A stretch of DNA of 64,000 nucleotides from a bacterium MS4 (GCA_000752215.1 CCFG01000017.1:372001-436000), one strand, 5' to 3'. Numbered from the stretch's first letter, positions 45,071 to 57,329 are shown. Made by a program: numbers and translations. The notes: generated by a model from the letters alone, not told the origin.

Positions 45071-46034
45071 ACATTTCCCTCAGCCTTTCCCGCACGGATT
45101 GCTCCGGCAACTGATTCCGCTTGCCGGACAAAACAATGCGCACCACACGGATTTCGTTTTCCCGTGCGAGGAAATAAGCCGCAAGCGGCCCTATGGTGAG
45201 CGGGTTGTATTTCTGTGGGCGGATCGCCCGCATGATCCGGTTGTCACACCAACGTTCAAACGCGGATACCGATTCCCGAAGCGCGTCCTCCGCCTGCGCA
45301 TAGGGGGTGGAGCGCAGGTATTGATAAAGCTTCTCTTCTCCCTGCGCGGCGGCCTGTGCAAGCTCCTCGATATTCACGGAATCACACGGCGCCAGAGCGC
45401 GAAGAATCACCGGAAACGGTTTTCCGGTAGCGCAGGCGCGCGCGGCGACTTTAATATCCGCGGCGGCGACCGTCAGCTCCGCGTATTCGCGGATAAGCTC
45501 GTTTTCGGAAGCTTCTCCCGCGCTTTTCACAGCCAGAAGAGCCGCCCTGTCCAGAATAAAATCGCATAGCTGGCCGTCGCCGGTGTGAAGAAGCGCATCA
45601 AAAGCTTCCTGTGCCGGGACGCGCATCGGTTCCGGCAAAAGCGAATAGTCGCGCTCCCTGACAGCCTGCAGGACCGTTTGTGTTTCCACCGTTGAGCCGC
45701 TTTGAAAAATCCCCTGCGGATCCGTACCTGAATACACAGCCTTCATGGCGGCTTTCAGGTTATGGTAATCGTTCGCACAGAAAAACACCGAAAAATCGGA
45801 CAGGTCATCCAGCAGCTCCTTTAACAGGGCCAATGTCTTTTCCCTCTCCGCCTCCAGCATCTTTTCCGGGCTGTCGTAGCTTTTCGCGTCCCCCCAGCCC
45901 CTGCTGTGGAGCAGTGAAAGGCACTCTTCCTCGTCTTTGGCGGAAAGAAGCTGCTCCATTGCCTGTGCGTTCAGCAAAGAAAGTTCCTTTGATCGAATAC
46001 GCGCCACCGCATAAGCGTACTGCGTGTCGGACAT
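45063..46034 (-). CDS. ntpC: V-type ATPase subunit C
   Basis: A 323-residue helical protein that joins the D-F shaft to the membrane K ring (AC39/d-type). DTQYAYAVARIRSKELSLL and the conserved CDNRIMRAI..QKYNPLTIGPLAAYFLARENEIRVVRIV near the end are typical. Confidence 0.92.
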   Translation of the reverse strand: MSDTQYAYAVARIRSKELSLLNAQAMEQLLSAKDEEECLSLLHSRGWGDAKSYDSPEKMLEAEREKTLALLKELLDDLSDFSVFFCANDYHNLKAAMKAVYSGTDPQGIFQSGSTVETQTVLQAVRERDYSLLPEPMRVPAQEAFDALLHTGDGQLCDFILDRAALLAVKSAGEASENELIREYAELTVAAADIKVAARACATGKPFPVILRALAPCDSVNIEELAQAAAQGEEKLYQYLRSTPYAQAEDALRESVSAFERWCDNRIMRAIRPQKYNPLTIGPLAAYFLARENEIRVVRIVLSGKRNQLPEQSVRERLREMYV

Positions 46035-46054
46035 CAGATCTCCCTCCTTTGCTT

Positions 46055-46654
46055 TCAGCGGAACAGCAGCTCATTGACCCGGTCGGTCAGCCGCTCGTGC
46101 TCCGCTTCAAATAAGGCGTCGAAGGAACAGTTCTCCTCAACACCACCGTAAACCAATATAAATCCTCCGCTTAAACTGCGGGTTTCTTCGGAAATTTTCA
46201 AGGAACCACTCCTAGCCCTTGCCGTTTCTTCCAGGCGTTGGGCAAAGCCCTCCGGTACCCTGCTGTGATCCTCCGGAGAAAGGATCATTTCTCCCTCCTG
46301 CGGCAGGGCGGCTTTGGCGGCTACCTTCAGAATCACATCGAAATAGGAATCATCCGGCAGCTCGGACAGGGTCTGACGAGCCCTTCCGATAACGTCACGA
46401 ATCATTTCCTGCTTAGCCTGCAGCACCTTCTGCCGTTTTTTCAGTTCCGCCGAAGACTGTGCCCGTTTCAGAATTTCCACGGCGGCCTCTTTGGAGCTCC
46501 GGATGATCTCTTCGGCCTGCCGACCGGACGATTTCCCGGCTTCTTCCTCAATGCCGGCCGCTTCCCGCTCCGCCGCGGAGACGGCCTGCCCGGCGGCGGA
46601 TTCCGCTTCGTCCAGAATCTCCTGAACGATTTTCTCTAATCCTGTCATTGACAA
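46055..46654 (-). CDS. ntpE: V-type ATPase subunit E
   Basis: A 199-residue outer-stalk subunit. The N-terminal half is a long coiled coil rich in Glu, Ala and Arg; the C-terminal half (SGGFILVYGGVEENCSFDALFEAE) is the globular head-binding part. It pairs with the small H/G-type subunit encoded first in the operon. Confidence 0.92.
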   Translation of the reverse strand: MSMTGLEKIVQEILDEAESAAGQAVSAAEREAAGIEEEAGKSSGRQAEEIIRSSKEAAVEILKRAQSSAELKKRQKVLQAKQEMIRDVIGRARQTLSELPDDSYFDVILKVAAKAALPQEGEMILSPEDHSRVPEGFAQRLEETARARSGSLKISEETRSLSGGFILVYGGVEENCSFDALFEAEHERLTDRVNELLFR

Positions 46655-46663
46655 GTTCTCCCA

Positions 46664-49157
<2,494 letters not shown>

Positions 49158-49187
49158 AATGCAATCCCTCCTTTTATGAAAATAAAA

Positions 49188-49496
49188 TCAGATCAACTCC
49201 GCCAAAACAGTCTGTACCGTCTGTGCCTCCCTCTCTCTGACCGTTTCGCGCAGAGCGGCGATCTCCTGTTCGGCCTGTTCAAGAGCCTGCCGGAACACGT
49301 CCGTTTCCTGCCGATGGGCATTCTCCAATTCCACTTTCGCCTGTTCCCGTGCCCGGGACACGGCTTTTTCTGTCAAAGCCGAAGCCCGTTCTTTCGCAGA
49401 GCGGATGACTTCCTCCACCCTAAGAGCAGTCTGCTGCTCAAGTTCCTGAGACTTACGCTCGGCCTGACGAATGGTTTCTACCGCCTGATTAGCCAA
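49188..49496 (-). CDS. V-type ATPase stalk subunit H/G
   Basis: A 102-residue protein that is one coiled coil (VETIRQAERKSQELEQQTALRVEEVIRSAKERA...). Its length and place as first gene of the operon fit the H (AhaH) or G type partner of subunit E in the outer stalk. The name varies among systems. Confidence 0.85.
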   Translation of the reverse strand: MANQAVETIRQAERKSQELEQQTALRVEEVIRSAKERASALTEKAVSRAREQAKVELENAHRQETDVFRQALEQAEQEIAALRETVREREAQTVQTVLAELI

Positions 49497-49584
49497 AATA
49501 TCACCCCCAAATTAAGCGTCTTCATCACCTGATATTCTCAGTTTACAAAAAAAGAAAAAACATATAAAGATTTCATTAAGATTT

Positions 49585-49613
49585 ATAATAAACGAAAATG
49601 AATAGTATATCAA
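49585..49613 (-). promoter_or_regulatory. Promoter of the V-ATPase operon
   Basis: On the minus strand TTGATA (49608-49613), 17-base spacer, TATTAT (49585-49590), about 90 bases before the first gene. Confidence 0.7.
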
Positions 49614-49675
49614 TGCGGAATACCCGGATTTAAAGGTAAATTAACAAAAAATATTATAATAGTTACTCCCTGGCA

Positions 49676-49699
49676 GTGAACTGCACCCCAAAAGTTTGA
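49676..49699. mobile_element. Possible IS3-family terminal repeat remnant
   Basis: TGAACTGCACCCCAAAAGTT resembles the ends of IS150-group elements. No transposase and no second end are seen. Confidence 0.35.
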
Positions 49700-49919
49700 A
49701 TCGGTGTTTACGAGCTCGGCATTTTATGGCTCTACTATGGCTCTACTTTAGAAAGCCTGTATGGAGGTTTTAGAGAAATTTTCTCCGATTCCCCTGATGG
49801 CGGTAAAATGGCGTGAAAAGAAATGAAAGTGGCAGAGTTTTGCGATTTACATGTAAATCCCCACATGTTATACTAAACATGCTCAAAGATTTATCTAAAA
49901 CTGAATGCGGGAATAAAGG

Positions 49920-49944
49920 CACCTTTTAAATGAGGTGTTTTTAT
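49920..49944 (+). terminator. Terminator-like hairpin
   Basis: CACCT/AGGTG stem with an eight-base loop and a TTTTTAT run. Confidence 0.5.
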
Positions 49945-49970
49945 CGCACGGCGATTTTTTCCCGCCTCGG

Positions 49971-50009
49971 AAGCAGCACTTAGCAGCAATTTGCCGAGTG
50001 CTGCTTTTA
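49971..50009 (+). terminator. Rho-independent terminator
   Basis: AAGCAGCACT / AGTGCTGCTT stem followed by TTAT. Confidence 0.7.
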
Positions 50010-50202
50010 TGTTTTCGGACAAACAATAACAATAAACTGTAGAGTTTAAGGCACGACTTGGAGAAGAAATTAGTCACTACTGACCGCCGGGAACTGGTTA
50101 AGCGCAAGAAAGCTCAGCAAGAAATCTAATGCGGATGTAACACGCAGTTAATACGCACAATCGAAAGAATTACTCTTTTTATACATAATTAATACGTACA
50201 GA

Positions 50203-50727
50203 TTGATATACAGTGAACGAATCATCTGCCGTCTGCGGCATCTCTTATACACAGCCACCAGCATTAAAAAAGCGGAGTATATGCAATCTGTTGCACAGAT
50301 ACACGGTACCAGCATTGAGGAAAACAATGGGATCGTGAAAATCACTTTTTCAAGCCTAATGCTCAAACGCAAACAGTGGCAAAGCTCGGATCTTCTCATT
50401 GATCCCCCGTACTTTGCCTTGAGCGACTATACTGACCGGCACATGCCACAGAAATTCAGGGAATGCGTTGTTTGCTTCGTCAACGTTTACTGCAGAGACC
50501 TGCCATCCCGCCGCATCCGGGATTATGGCAATGTGGAACTGAAACAGGCTTTGGACGTGATTGGCGTCTTTCTTCTGGAGGATGATTCCGGGCGGCTCTG
50601 TGATGTCTACAACACCACTGAACTGGGCGAAGCAGACTGCACATGCATTTTCATCATGCGAAAGGACTGCTTTCCGGAATGGCTCGCTAAGCGTCAAAAT
50701 CAGGTGCAAGCCATATCGGATTTTTGA
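50203..50727 (+). pseudogene. Truncated DUF6100 family gene
   Basis: The reading matches the C-terminal two thirds of DUF6100 proteins of Clostridia conjugative elements: YMQSVAQIHG, RRIRDYGNVELKQALDVIG and DDSGRLCDVYNTTELG.ADCTCIFIM. The usual first 70 or so residues are missing; only TTG 50203 is available as a start and it has no ribosome binding site. A remnant of an integrated element. Confidence 0.65.
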
Positions 50728-50856
50728 AGCTTTCTGGCAAGAATTTTCCGATATGCTTAAGACGGGTTGAAAGTCCCGGTATATCAGGTTTTTTGCCTGA
50801 TTTTACCGAGGCTTTTTTACCCCGGATTTCAGTCGATACGGTAGATTTTAAAGGAG

Positions 50857-51483
50857 GTGACGACTATTACCGCACTGGAAAGGGACACGCAGACGTACCT
50901 GCTCCTCAGTCTCGTCGCTGTATCGGGAGAACTGCCCGCCAGTCAGTCCACAGGCTGATTGGGAGTGCAAGCTACGGCGAAAAGCTCCTGACTTCTCTGC
51001 GTGACAGGCGTTTACTTCGCACCTGCTATAAGGATCAGCTGCGGGGACACAGGCTGACCGCAAAGGCTAAGTCATTGCTGTTGGCGGATAATCACAGCCG
51101 GTTCTCGTTCTATCTTACCGGCAACACCGATACCAACCTAATTAAAAGCGAAGTGACTCGAAGGCTGCGTCTTCACCGCATTGCTGAAACTACGGTAACA
51201 ATGAAGAATGCTGGTGTCCATTTTTCTGGATGGAAAGCCGGATGTTTTTTATCCGGAGGGATGCAGCCGTACACAGCCGCTTACAGTCGAACATGCAGCC
51301 TATTACAATTATCGTGAAATGAAAAAGGTAAGCGGTGAGTTTGCCAAAATCCGGGGTGCAAGAGCGGTTGGAATTCTGCTGACTGAGCAGGATGCTTTTG
51401 TGACCTACAATACCGGCGACGCCCTGATGAAATGGGAATACCAGTCCGAAATGCGCACCAAGGCATTATCTAACTCATGGTAA
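50857..51483 (+). pseudogene. Frameshifted replication-relaxation-type gene
   Basis: A start region with AAGGAGGTGA leads into TITALERDTQTYLLLSLVAVSGELPASQ, then a stop after one base is lost near 50945. The reading goes on in the next frame (HRLIGSASYGEKLLTSLRDRRLLRTCYKDQLRGHRLT) and shifts again near 51215 to SIFLDGKPDVFYPEG...EYQSEMRTKA. The pattern is that of helix-turn-helix relaxation proteins of conjugative elements. Two frameshifts make it non-functional. Confidence 0.7.
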
Positions 51484-51639
51484 ACCATAGGCGAGCGTTA
51501 AGAATATGCAGATTGGTACATGATAACCCATGAAAACAATTAAATTACTCGTAAAAAATGTCTTAGAAACCAGTAACCATACTGTAGCATACCGTACAAG
51601 CAAAGGGACATAAGCTGTATCGAAAGGTATGGTGATAAA

Positions 51640-51786
51640 ATGGAAAAAAAGGAAACGCAGGTAGCTTGCAAAAGTGTTTTCAAAAGCGGCGAGAACACGA
51701 CATTAAAGCAGCAATTCACCCAAATGTGGATTGAGATTATCAATCAAATTGAAAAAAATAAAAGGATAACAACCGAGAAGCGGTAA
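51640..51786 (+). CDS. Small conserved protein upstream of the serine recombinase
   Basis: A 48-residue protein (MEKKETQVACKSVFKSG..., then LKQQFTQMWIEIINQIEKNKR). Short proteins of this kind often precede large serine recombinases in Clostridia mobile elements. AAAGG lies upstream of ATG 51640. Function unknown; perhaps a directionality factor or regulator. Confidence 0.6.
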   Translation: MEKKETQVACKSVFKSGENTTLKQQFTQMWIEIINQIEKNKRITTEKR

Positions 51787-51862
51787 TATGCAGGCCATTT
51801 GCTTATACCGGTAAATAAAATATAAGAAATGGCTTGTTCTGTCTCTATGGAGATATGAAGAG

Positions 51863-53416
51863 ATGAAAACAGCTATATATTGCCGCTTATCAGAAGAAGA
51901 TAGAACCAAGCATGCTGAAACTGAAGACAGTGAAAGCATCCAGAATCAGAAGTCCATGTTGATTCAATACGCTATGGAAAAGGGGTGGGAAATCTATCAT
52001 ATTTACAGCGATGACGATTACACAGGTGCGGATAGAAAACGTCCGGAGTTTAATCACTTATTAGAGGACGCTCAGCAACATAAATTTGATATTATCCTTT
52101 GTAAAACGCAATCACGATTTACCCGCGAATTGGAATTAGTCGAAAAATACATCCATGGGTTATTCCCTGTTTGGGGTATTCGTTTTGTAAGCATAGTCGA
52201 TAATGCGGATACCGCTAATAAAGGGAATAAGAAATCCCGGCAAATCAACGGGCTTGTAAATGAGTGGTATCTGGAGGATATGTCTGACAATATCCGCAGT
52301 GTTTTGACTAACAGACGAAAAAATGGTTTTCATATTGGTGCTTTTGCTCTCTATGGGTATCAAAAAGACCCGGAGCAGAAGGGACACCTCATCATTGATG
52401 AGGAAGCTGCTGCCGTGGTCAGGGAAGTTTTCGTTCTTTTCTCGCAGGGGTACGGTAAAACAGCCATCGCTCGTATGCTCAATGACAGGGGCATACCCAA
52501 TCCGACGGAATACAAGCGTTTACATGGGTTGCGTTATCATCAGCCCAAAATGAAAAACAGTACTCTTTGGAAATATTTTGCTATCTCAGATATGCTGACA
52601 AACGAAATCTATATCGGTAATATGGTACAGGGGAAATATGGCAGCGTGTCCTACAAAACCAAGCAAAACAAGCCGCGGTCGAAGAGAGATTGGTATAGGG
52701 TTGAAGGAACGCATGAGCCAATTATAGAAATGGAACTTTGGGATAAAGCGCAAGCCCTGATTGCACAAAGAGCGAAGCCATTTGATGTAGGTACAATCGG
52801 ACTGTTTGCACGAAAAGCCCGGTGCGCGAATTGTGGTTATATTATGCGTTCCTCTAAAAATCGTGGGAAACACTACTTGCAGTGCTCAAACCGCCACGTA
52901 GCAAAAGATGCTTGTACCGGCTCTTTTATTTCCGTTGACAAATTGGAGCAAACTGTCATTGCTGAGCTGAATCGTTTGGCAGCAGAATATCTTGACAAGG
53001 ACGAATTATCGCAGCAAATAGAATTTTGCGATAATTTGCAGGAGCAAAAATCCCGTATCCTTGCCGATATTGCAATCTATGAGAAAAAGATTGCAGAGTA
53101 TACAAAAGGAATTCGTGATCTGTATATGGACAGAGTGAGGGGCATTATTACAGAAAGCGATTTCGTGGAATATTCAAAGAGCTTCACCGCCGAGAAAGAG
53201 CGGTTGGAGCATGTTGTGGCGGACGGTCAAAGGCAGATATCGGAAATTAATCAAAAAATGGAAACGGGCGATAACCGTCGGCAGTTGATCGAGCGATACA
53301 CCAGCCTCGAACACCTCAGCAGGGAGATTATTGATACATTGATTGATTACATATCAATCGGCAAACGAATTCCCGGTACAAAAGATGTTCCTATTGAAAT
53401 CCATTGGAACTTTTAG
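51863..53416 (+). CDS. Large serine recombinase
   Basis: A 517-residue site-specific recombinase of the resolvase/invertase superfamily, TnpX/Tn4451-like in build. The nucleophile is Ser10 (YCRLSEED); then come the resolvase core, a recombinase domain (GFHIGAFALYGYQKD... about 150-270), a zinc ribbon (CANCG...CSNRHVAKDAC, about 305-345) and a coiled coil (about 375-470). It would move the element through a serine-linked intermediate. It ends 20-30 bases before the truncated cotJC, which marks the element boundary. It looks intact though the rest of the element is decayed. Confidence 0.93.
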   Translation: MKTAIYCRLSEEDRTKHAETEDSESIQNQKSMLIQYAMEKGWEIYHIYSDDDYTGADRKRPEFNHLLEDAQQHKFDIILCKTQSRFTRELELVEKYIHGLFPVWGIRFVSIVDNADTANKGNKKSRQINGLVNEWYLEDMSDNIRSVLTNRRKNGFHIGAFALYGYQKDPEQKGHLIIDEEAAAVVREVFVLFSQGYGKTAIARMLNDRGIPNPTEYKRLHGLRYHQPKMKNSTLWKYFAISDMLTNEIYIGNMVQGKYGSVSYKTKQNKPRSKRDWYRVEGTHEPIIEMELWDKAQALIAQRAKPFDVGTIGLFARKARCANCGYIMRSSKNRGKHYLQCSNRHVAKDACTGSFISVDKLEQTVIAELNRLAAEYLDKDELSQQIEFCDNLQEQKSRILADIAIYEKKIAEYTKGIRDLYMDRVRGIITESDFVEYSKSFTAEKERLEHVVADGQRQISEINQKMETGDNRRQLIERYTSLEHLSREIIDTLIDYISIGKRIPGTKDVPIEIHWNF

Positions 53417-53436
53417 CGCAAAGTTGTTTTTATAGG

Positions 53437-53643
53437 ATTGCAGCAGAGCAGAAAGCGCGCACCACATATGACAATATCCTGCGCTTTACCGACGACCCGG
53501 ACGTCCGTGACCCGATTAAGTTCCTGCGTCAGCGGGAAGTGGTTCATTACCAACGCTTCGGTGAAGGCCTGCGTATCATTACCGATCAGCTTGATTCAAA
53601 GAATTTTTATGCTTTCAATCCGGCATTTGATACAAGAAAATAA
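53437..53643 (+). pseudogene. cotJC: Truncated cotJC (spore-coat manganese catalase-like)
   Basis: AAEQKARTTYDNILRFTDDPDVRDPIKFLRQREVVHYQRFGE is the C-terminal third of CotJC. The N-terminal two thirds are replaced by recombinase sequence; a 79-codon reading from TTG 53404 has no proper start. No matching 5' half is found at the left side of the element. Confidence 0.82.
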
Positions 53644-53656
53644 ATTCAGGTATGAT

Positions 53657-53697
53657 AATAGCCCTCCCAGCAGTCTGAATGCCGGGAGGGCTATTTT
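53657..53697. terminator. Bidirectional terminator, first copy of a repeated hairpin
   Basis: AATAGCCCTCCC...GGGAGGGCTATT with GC-rich stem and TTTT. Its 33 bases recur with three changes at 55629-55661. Confidence 0.88.
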
Positions 53698-53700
53698 GTG

Positions 53701-54489
53701 TCATCTCGATGTTGCTTCCAATCCTCCGTCCTGCCTGATACAAGCGCCAGTAATGTGTCCCGCACGTGCTGAAGCAAGGTACACAGCAAGGTCGGCAACC
53801 TCTTCGGGGTTAGCATACCGTCCGTCCGGATAAGCTCCGCTGAAAGCCTTTTTCGCCTCTTCTACAGAAACGTTCTCTCCTAAAAACTTCTTCTCAATAG
53901 AACGCATCATCGGGGTATCGATCGCTCCCGGACAAATACAGTTCACACGAATATTGCTTGCGGCAGTCTCCAGTGCCACACATTTGGAAAGTCCTGCTAC
54001 AGCGTGTTTGGATGAAACATAAGGAGACATACCGGAAGCCCCTACAAAGCTTCCGTTAGAAGCAATATTTACGATAGAACCGCTTTTCTGCTTAATCATT
54101 TGCCGCACCGCATATTTCATACCATACATTGGGCCGAACACATTAATGTTATAAACCTTCATGAAATCATCATAGGTTTGCTCGGTAATCGGGGCATTGC
54201 GTCCTTCAAATCCAGCGTTGTTAACCTGAACATCCAAACCGCCGAAGGTCTTAATTGTTTTCTCGACCATTGCCTGAACCTGTTCTTCCTTTGTAACATC
54301 TACCACAAACGTGAGCAGATGATCTGCCGGAAGGTTCAGCGAAGGAACAAGCTTATCCAATTTTTCCTGTCTAGTCGAAGAAATGGCCAGTTTACAGCCC
54401 TCCGCAGCAAATGCTTTGGTCAAAGCTTCTCCTACTCCTCCGGTTGAGCCGGTAATCATAACCACTTTGTCTTTTAACTCTAAATCCAC
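53701..54489 (-). CDS. Short-chain dehydrogenase/reductase
   Basis: A 262-residue NAD(P)-dependent oxidoreductase. TGSTGGVGEA binds the cofactor, NNAGFEG is the structural NNAG motif and Ser...YVSSKHA supplies the catalytic Tyr and Lys. GTG 54489 (VDLELKDKVVMITG) lies behind GGAAAG; a GTG nine codons earlier is less likely. The substrate, a sugar or ketoacyl compound, is unknown. Monocistronic. Confidence 0.92.
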   Translation of the reverse strand: MDLELKDKVVMITGSTGGVGEALTKAFAAEGCKLAISSTRQEKLDKLVPSLNLPADHLLTFVVDVTKEEQVQAMVEKTIKTFGGLDVQVNNAGFEGRNAPITEQTYDDFMKVYNINVFGPMYGMKYAVRQMIKQKSGSIVNIASNGSFVGASGMSPYVSSKHAVAGLSKCVALETAASNIRVNCICPGAIDTPMMRSIEKKFLGENVSVEEAKKAFSGAYPDGRYANPEEVADLAVYLASARAGHITGACIRQDGGLEATSR

Positions 54490-54829
54490 AGTAACGCACT
54501 TTCCTTTCTTATTCACTTTTTATCGTCAACAACAGTTTCAGATCACACCATATATATTATTGATTATAGCATAAAAAATCGAATAGAGGAAGTCTGTCTA
54601 AGCAGACCGATGTTGAACAAAAGGTTGTTGACTGATAGAATGAAAGAAGGTATCATTGTAAGCAAGGCACGAACAAAACAACGGATATTTCCCAAAAGAA
54701 GAACACTGATCAAAACCAGGCGCCGCCTCTGCGAAACGCAAACGGGCTAAGGAATAAACCGGGTACTTCTCAATAGACCATATAAATCATTACCAAATGG
54801 TATCAAAAGTGAAAAAGGAGAGGATAAAA
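54490..54829. other. Intergenic region between the SDR and lipoprotein genes
   Basis: About 340 bases between divergent genes, presumably with both promoters; no clear motif pair or gene is seen. Confidence 0.4.
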
Positions 54830-55471
54830 ATGAAGAAAGGCATCAGTTTGCTGTTAGGCCTGGCATTTGCCTTTGCCGTATCAGCCTGTTCATCTGGCAA
54901 CAGCGCTTCTACCGCTTCCAATAGTGCTTCGGCTGCTGCTTCAGTTGCTTCTGCCGTTTCCGCTGCATCCGAACCCACGAGCTCTGCCCAAAAGCTTGAA
55001 GTTGATAAAAATCTTCTTGACGTAACGATCACCTTCCCCGCGTCAATGTTTGAAGGTACCGATACAAGCCAGGTAATAGAAAATGCTGAAGCTGAAGGAG
55101 TTAAGGTCACTAAAAATTCCGATGGATCCCTGACGTATAAAATGAGCAAGGCGACCCATAAGAAACTGATGGACGGGATGAAAAAAAGCACATCGGATTC
55201 ATTGAGTCAATTAAAAACCAGCGGCGATTATGAATCTATCACTGATGTAAAGTATAATGACGATTTCAGCCAAATTTCAATCATGGTAAATAAAGCTAAA
55301 TATGAGTCCAGTTTGGATTCATTTGCCTCCCTGAATGCCGGTTTGCAAGGCATGTTCTATCAGATATTCGATGGAAAAGATGCAAATCATTCAACGGTTA
55401 AAGTCGATTTTGTGGACGAAACCGGTAAAGTTATAGAAAGCGTGATTTATCCGGATGCCCTTAAAAATTAA
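54830..55471 (+). CDS. Predicted lipoprotein of unknown function
   Basis: A 213-residue exported protein. The signal peptide ends in AVSAC (Cys20), then a Ser/Ala linker of about 30 residues and a globular domain of about 150 residues. No known family is recognised. AAAAGGAG precedes ATG 54830. Single gene, with a terminator-like hairpin at 55628. Confidence 0.85.
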   Translation: MKKGISLLLGLAFAFAVSACSSGNSASTASNSASAAASVASAVSAASEPTSSAQKLEVDKNLLDVTITFPASMFEGTDTSQVIENAEAEGVKVTKNSDGSLTYKMSKATHKKLMDGMKKSTSDSLSQLKTSGDYESITDVKYNDDFSQISIMVNKAKYESSLDSFASLNAGLQGMFYQIFDGKDANHSTVKVDFVDETGKVIESVIYPDALKN

Positions 55472-55627
55472 AGAAATAAATTCTTTTCTTCCCTGCACCT
55501 TTCCCGGTGTGGGGATAAATCTATCTGGAAGAAATCGACAGGCCTATTGTGCGTATTTACGTAAATCCCGCGCTAATCTGAAAGCCGAGGCCCGCGGGGA
55601 AAGAGAAACCCCCGCCCAAACATGAAA

Positions 55628-55662
55628 CAGCCCTCCCGGCAGTCAGAATGCCGAGAGGGCTG
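55628..55662. terminator. Terminator, second copy of a repeated hairpin
   Basis: CAGCCCTCCCGGC...GCCGAGAGGGCTG, nearly the same as the hairpin at 53657-53697, lying between converging genes. Confidence 0.8.
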
Positions 55663-55716
55663 CTTTATCAAACAGGGCCTTAAAGGCAGAACGATAGGAA
55701 CCAAGGCCCATACGGA

Positions 55717-56052
55717 TTAAGCGACAATACAGCCGTAAAGCTCCGTAAACGGATGCGTTTTGCAGTCCTTTAACAGACCTGTGTAAAAAGCCACCGCGTT
55801 ATCAATGGTACCCATTCCATAGAAAACCTCATAATTGCGATAGGCCTCCGAGTGCTGTGTCAGTTCCAGAATTCCCTTTTCCAGCCGCGGAATAAAGGAA
55901 TCCGCAGGCCCTATGTCTTCCTGATTCAGAACCGTCCAGCCGCTTGAAGCCTCAATCAGACTGCGAAGGTCCCATAAGATGCTGTGATTTCCGCCTATGG
56001 TGACCCATTTATCGCTTTGCATTTTCACACATAAATAAACACGATATTTCAT
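55717..56052 (-). CDS. Hypothetical protein
   Basis: A 111-residue soluble protein without a recognised domain (YRVYLCVKMQSDKWVTIGGNHSILWDLRSLIE...). No signal peptide or membrane segment. GGGGG lies upstream of ATG 56052. It stands alone between the lipoprotein and rsgI genes. Confidence 0.7.
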   Translation of the reverse strand: MKYRVYLCVKMQSDKWVTIGGNHSILWDLRSLIEASSGWTVLNQEDIGPADSFIPRLEKGILELTQHSEAYRNYEVFYGMGTIDNAVAFYTGLLKDCKTHPFTELYGCIVA

Positions 56053-56165
56053 CAGATTTCCCCCATAAATTTCCCGTTATTATAGTAATTCGGACCGCAA
56101 CAAGAATTTTTTGGGGTCGTCTGTACCGGAACACCCAAAAACTGTTTTTCAAATGGCTGACGGCT

Positions 56166-57329
56166 TTATCTTCTGCTTTTGCCGGATTTGCCGAAGCTTT
56201 CGCGCCCGTCCCACGCACTGCCGGATTTCTCGGTTTTCTTTTGTCCACTGTTTCCCCTGCCCGCCGAATCGTACCGCCCATTGCCCTTGGATCCGGCGTC
56301 CGAGCCCGTCTTCGCTCTGCCGCTTTTATTCCCCTCCGCGGCAAACTTTTCCGCTGCTTTTACTTTGGCATCCGCCTCTGCCTTTGCCCAGCTGTTTCCT
56401 TTTTTCGCCGCGAAGGACTTTCCATTGAATTTTAACCGCGCATCCTTTGTTGTCCCGAACCGGCCTTTATGGATACCGGACCTGCCGTCCGCCCGGGAAG
56501 AAGTTTCCCCTGCGGCGATCTTTGACTGTGAGGAAGAGGTCCCGGCGCCGCGGCGGGAGGCAGTGCCCGTCGGGCCCTTGTTCTGACCGTCCCCGGTTTT
56601 GGACTCCTGTTCCGCCGTTTCGATCGCCTTTCTGATATCCTTTACCGGTTTTTTCAGCCATTCCTGTATATCCACGCTTTCGGGGCTGTTCACGCTTGTC
56701 TGCAGCTTCTGTACCAAATTCAATTTTCCGGGAGTTGTCCCCAGGGACCGGGCCTCCTTCACCTGCCCATACCCAACGCTGACGGTTTCCACCTCGACCT
56801 GCGCGCTCGTATTTCCTACCGCCTGTTTAGCCGAACTCTGCAGGCCGTCCGCCAGCTTTTTGGAATTCTGTTCGTTTTCGCAGGAGGCCGCAATCAGGAT
56901 TTCATCCGGATCCTCGGCGCTGAAATAACCGGTCCTGCCAATTTCCCCGACCGTATCCCGGATTGCTTCATCAATCGTTTTATTCTTTAAGTCCAGTTTC
57001 TTGATAATCTCCTCGCCGTCGCCGTTGACCGCCCCTACGCTCAGCACCCTGTTAAATCTGTTGACAGAATATTCTATGGACGGATTTACATCCAGGCTGA
57101 CATAGGAATACGGCGTGCAATAAGCCCATGCGCCCGCTCCGGACACAATGACAACAGCCGCTGCCGCCGATGCCAGCGCGGCGATTTTTCCCGGTTTCCT
57201 CAATCCCCGCCTTTTCATCTCGATCTCTTGCCCAATCTCGTATTCACGATTTTTCACTTTGATGATACAGCCGTCGTCCGTCAGAGCAGCGGCATAAGGT
57301 TCCTTGATTTCCACAACAACCGCTTTCAT
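56166..57329 (-). CDS. rsgI: RsgI-type anti-sigma factor
   Basis: A 387-residue membrane protein. A cytoplasmic RsgI domain (1-45) binds SigI; one membrane segment follows (49-69); then the outer domain begins with SLDVNPSIEYSVNRFNRVL. The Asn-Pro bond (82-83) is where clostridial RsgI proteins are reported to cleave themselves. The last 170 residues are low-complexity, rich in Lys, Gly, Ser and Ala, with no carbohydrate-binding module, unlike cellulolytic relatives. The gene overlaps sigI by four bases. Confidence 0.9.
   Translation of the reverse strand: MKAVVVEIKEPYAAALTDDGCIIKVKNREYEIGQEIEMKRRGLRKPGKIAALASAAAAVVIVSGAGAWAYCTPYSYVSLDVNPSIEYSVNRFNRVLSVGAVNGDGEEIIKKLDLKNKTIDEAIRDTVGEIGRTGYFSAEDPDEILIAASCENEQNSKKLADGLQSSAKQAVGNTSAQVEVETVSVGYGQVKEARSLGTTPGKLNLVQKLQTSVNSPESVDIQEWLKKPVKDIRKAIETAEQESKTGDGQNKGPTGTASRRGAGTSSSQSKIAAGETSSRADGRSGIHKGRFGTTKDARLKFNGKSFAAKKGNSWAKAEADAKVKAAEKFAAEGNKSGRAKTGSDAGSKGNGRYDSAGRGNSGQKKTEKSGSAWDGRESFGKSGKSRR

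Larger units (their letters stand above)
49614..50151. other. Intergenic region with element scars
   Basis: No intact gene. It holds a possible IS3-family end (49676-49699), a direct tandem of TATGGCTCTAC (49725-49746), a perfect palindrome GATTTACATGTAAATC (49844-49859), two terminators and a short coding scrap before 50130 (LEKKLVTTDRRELVKRKKAQQEI) of unknown origin. Confidence 0.5.
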
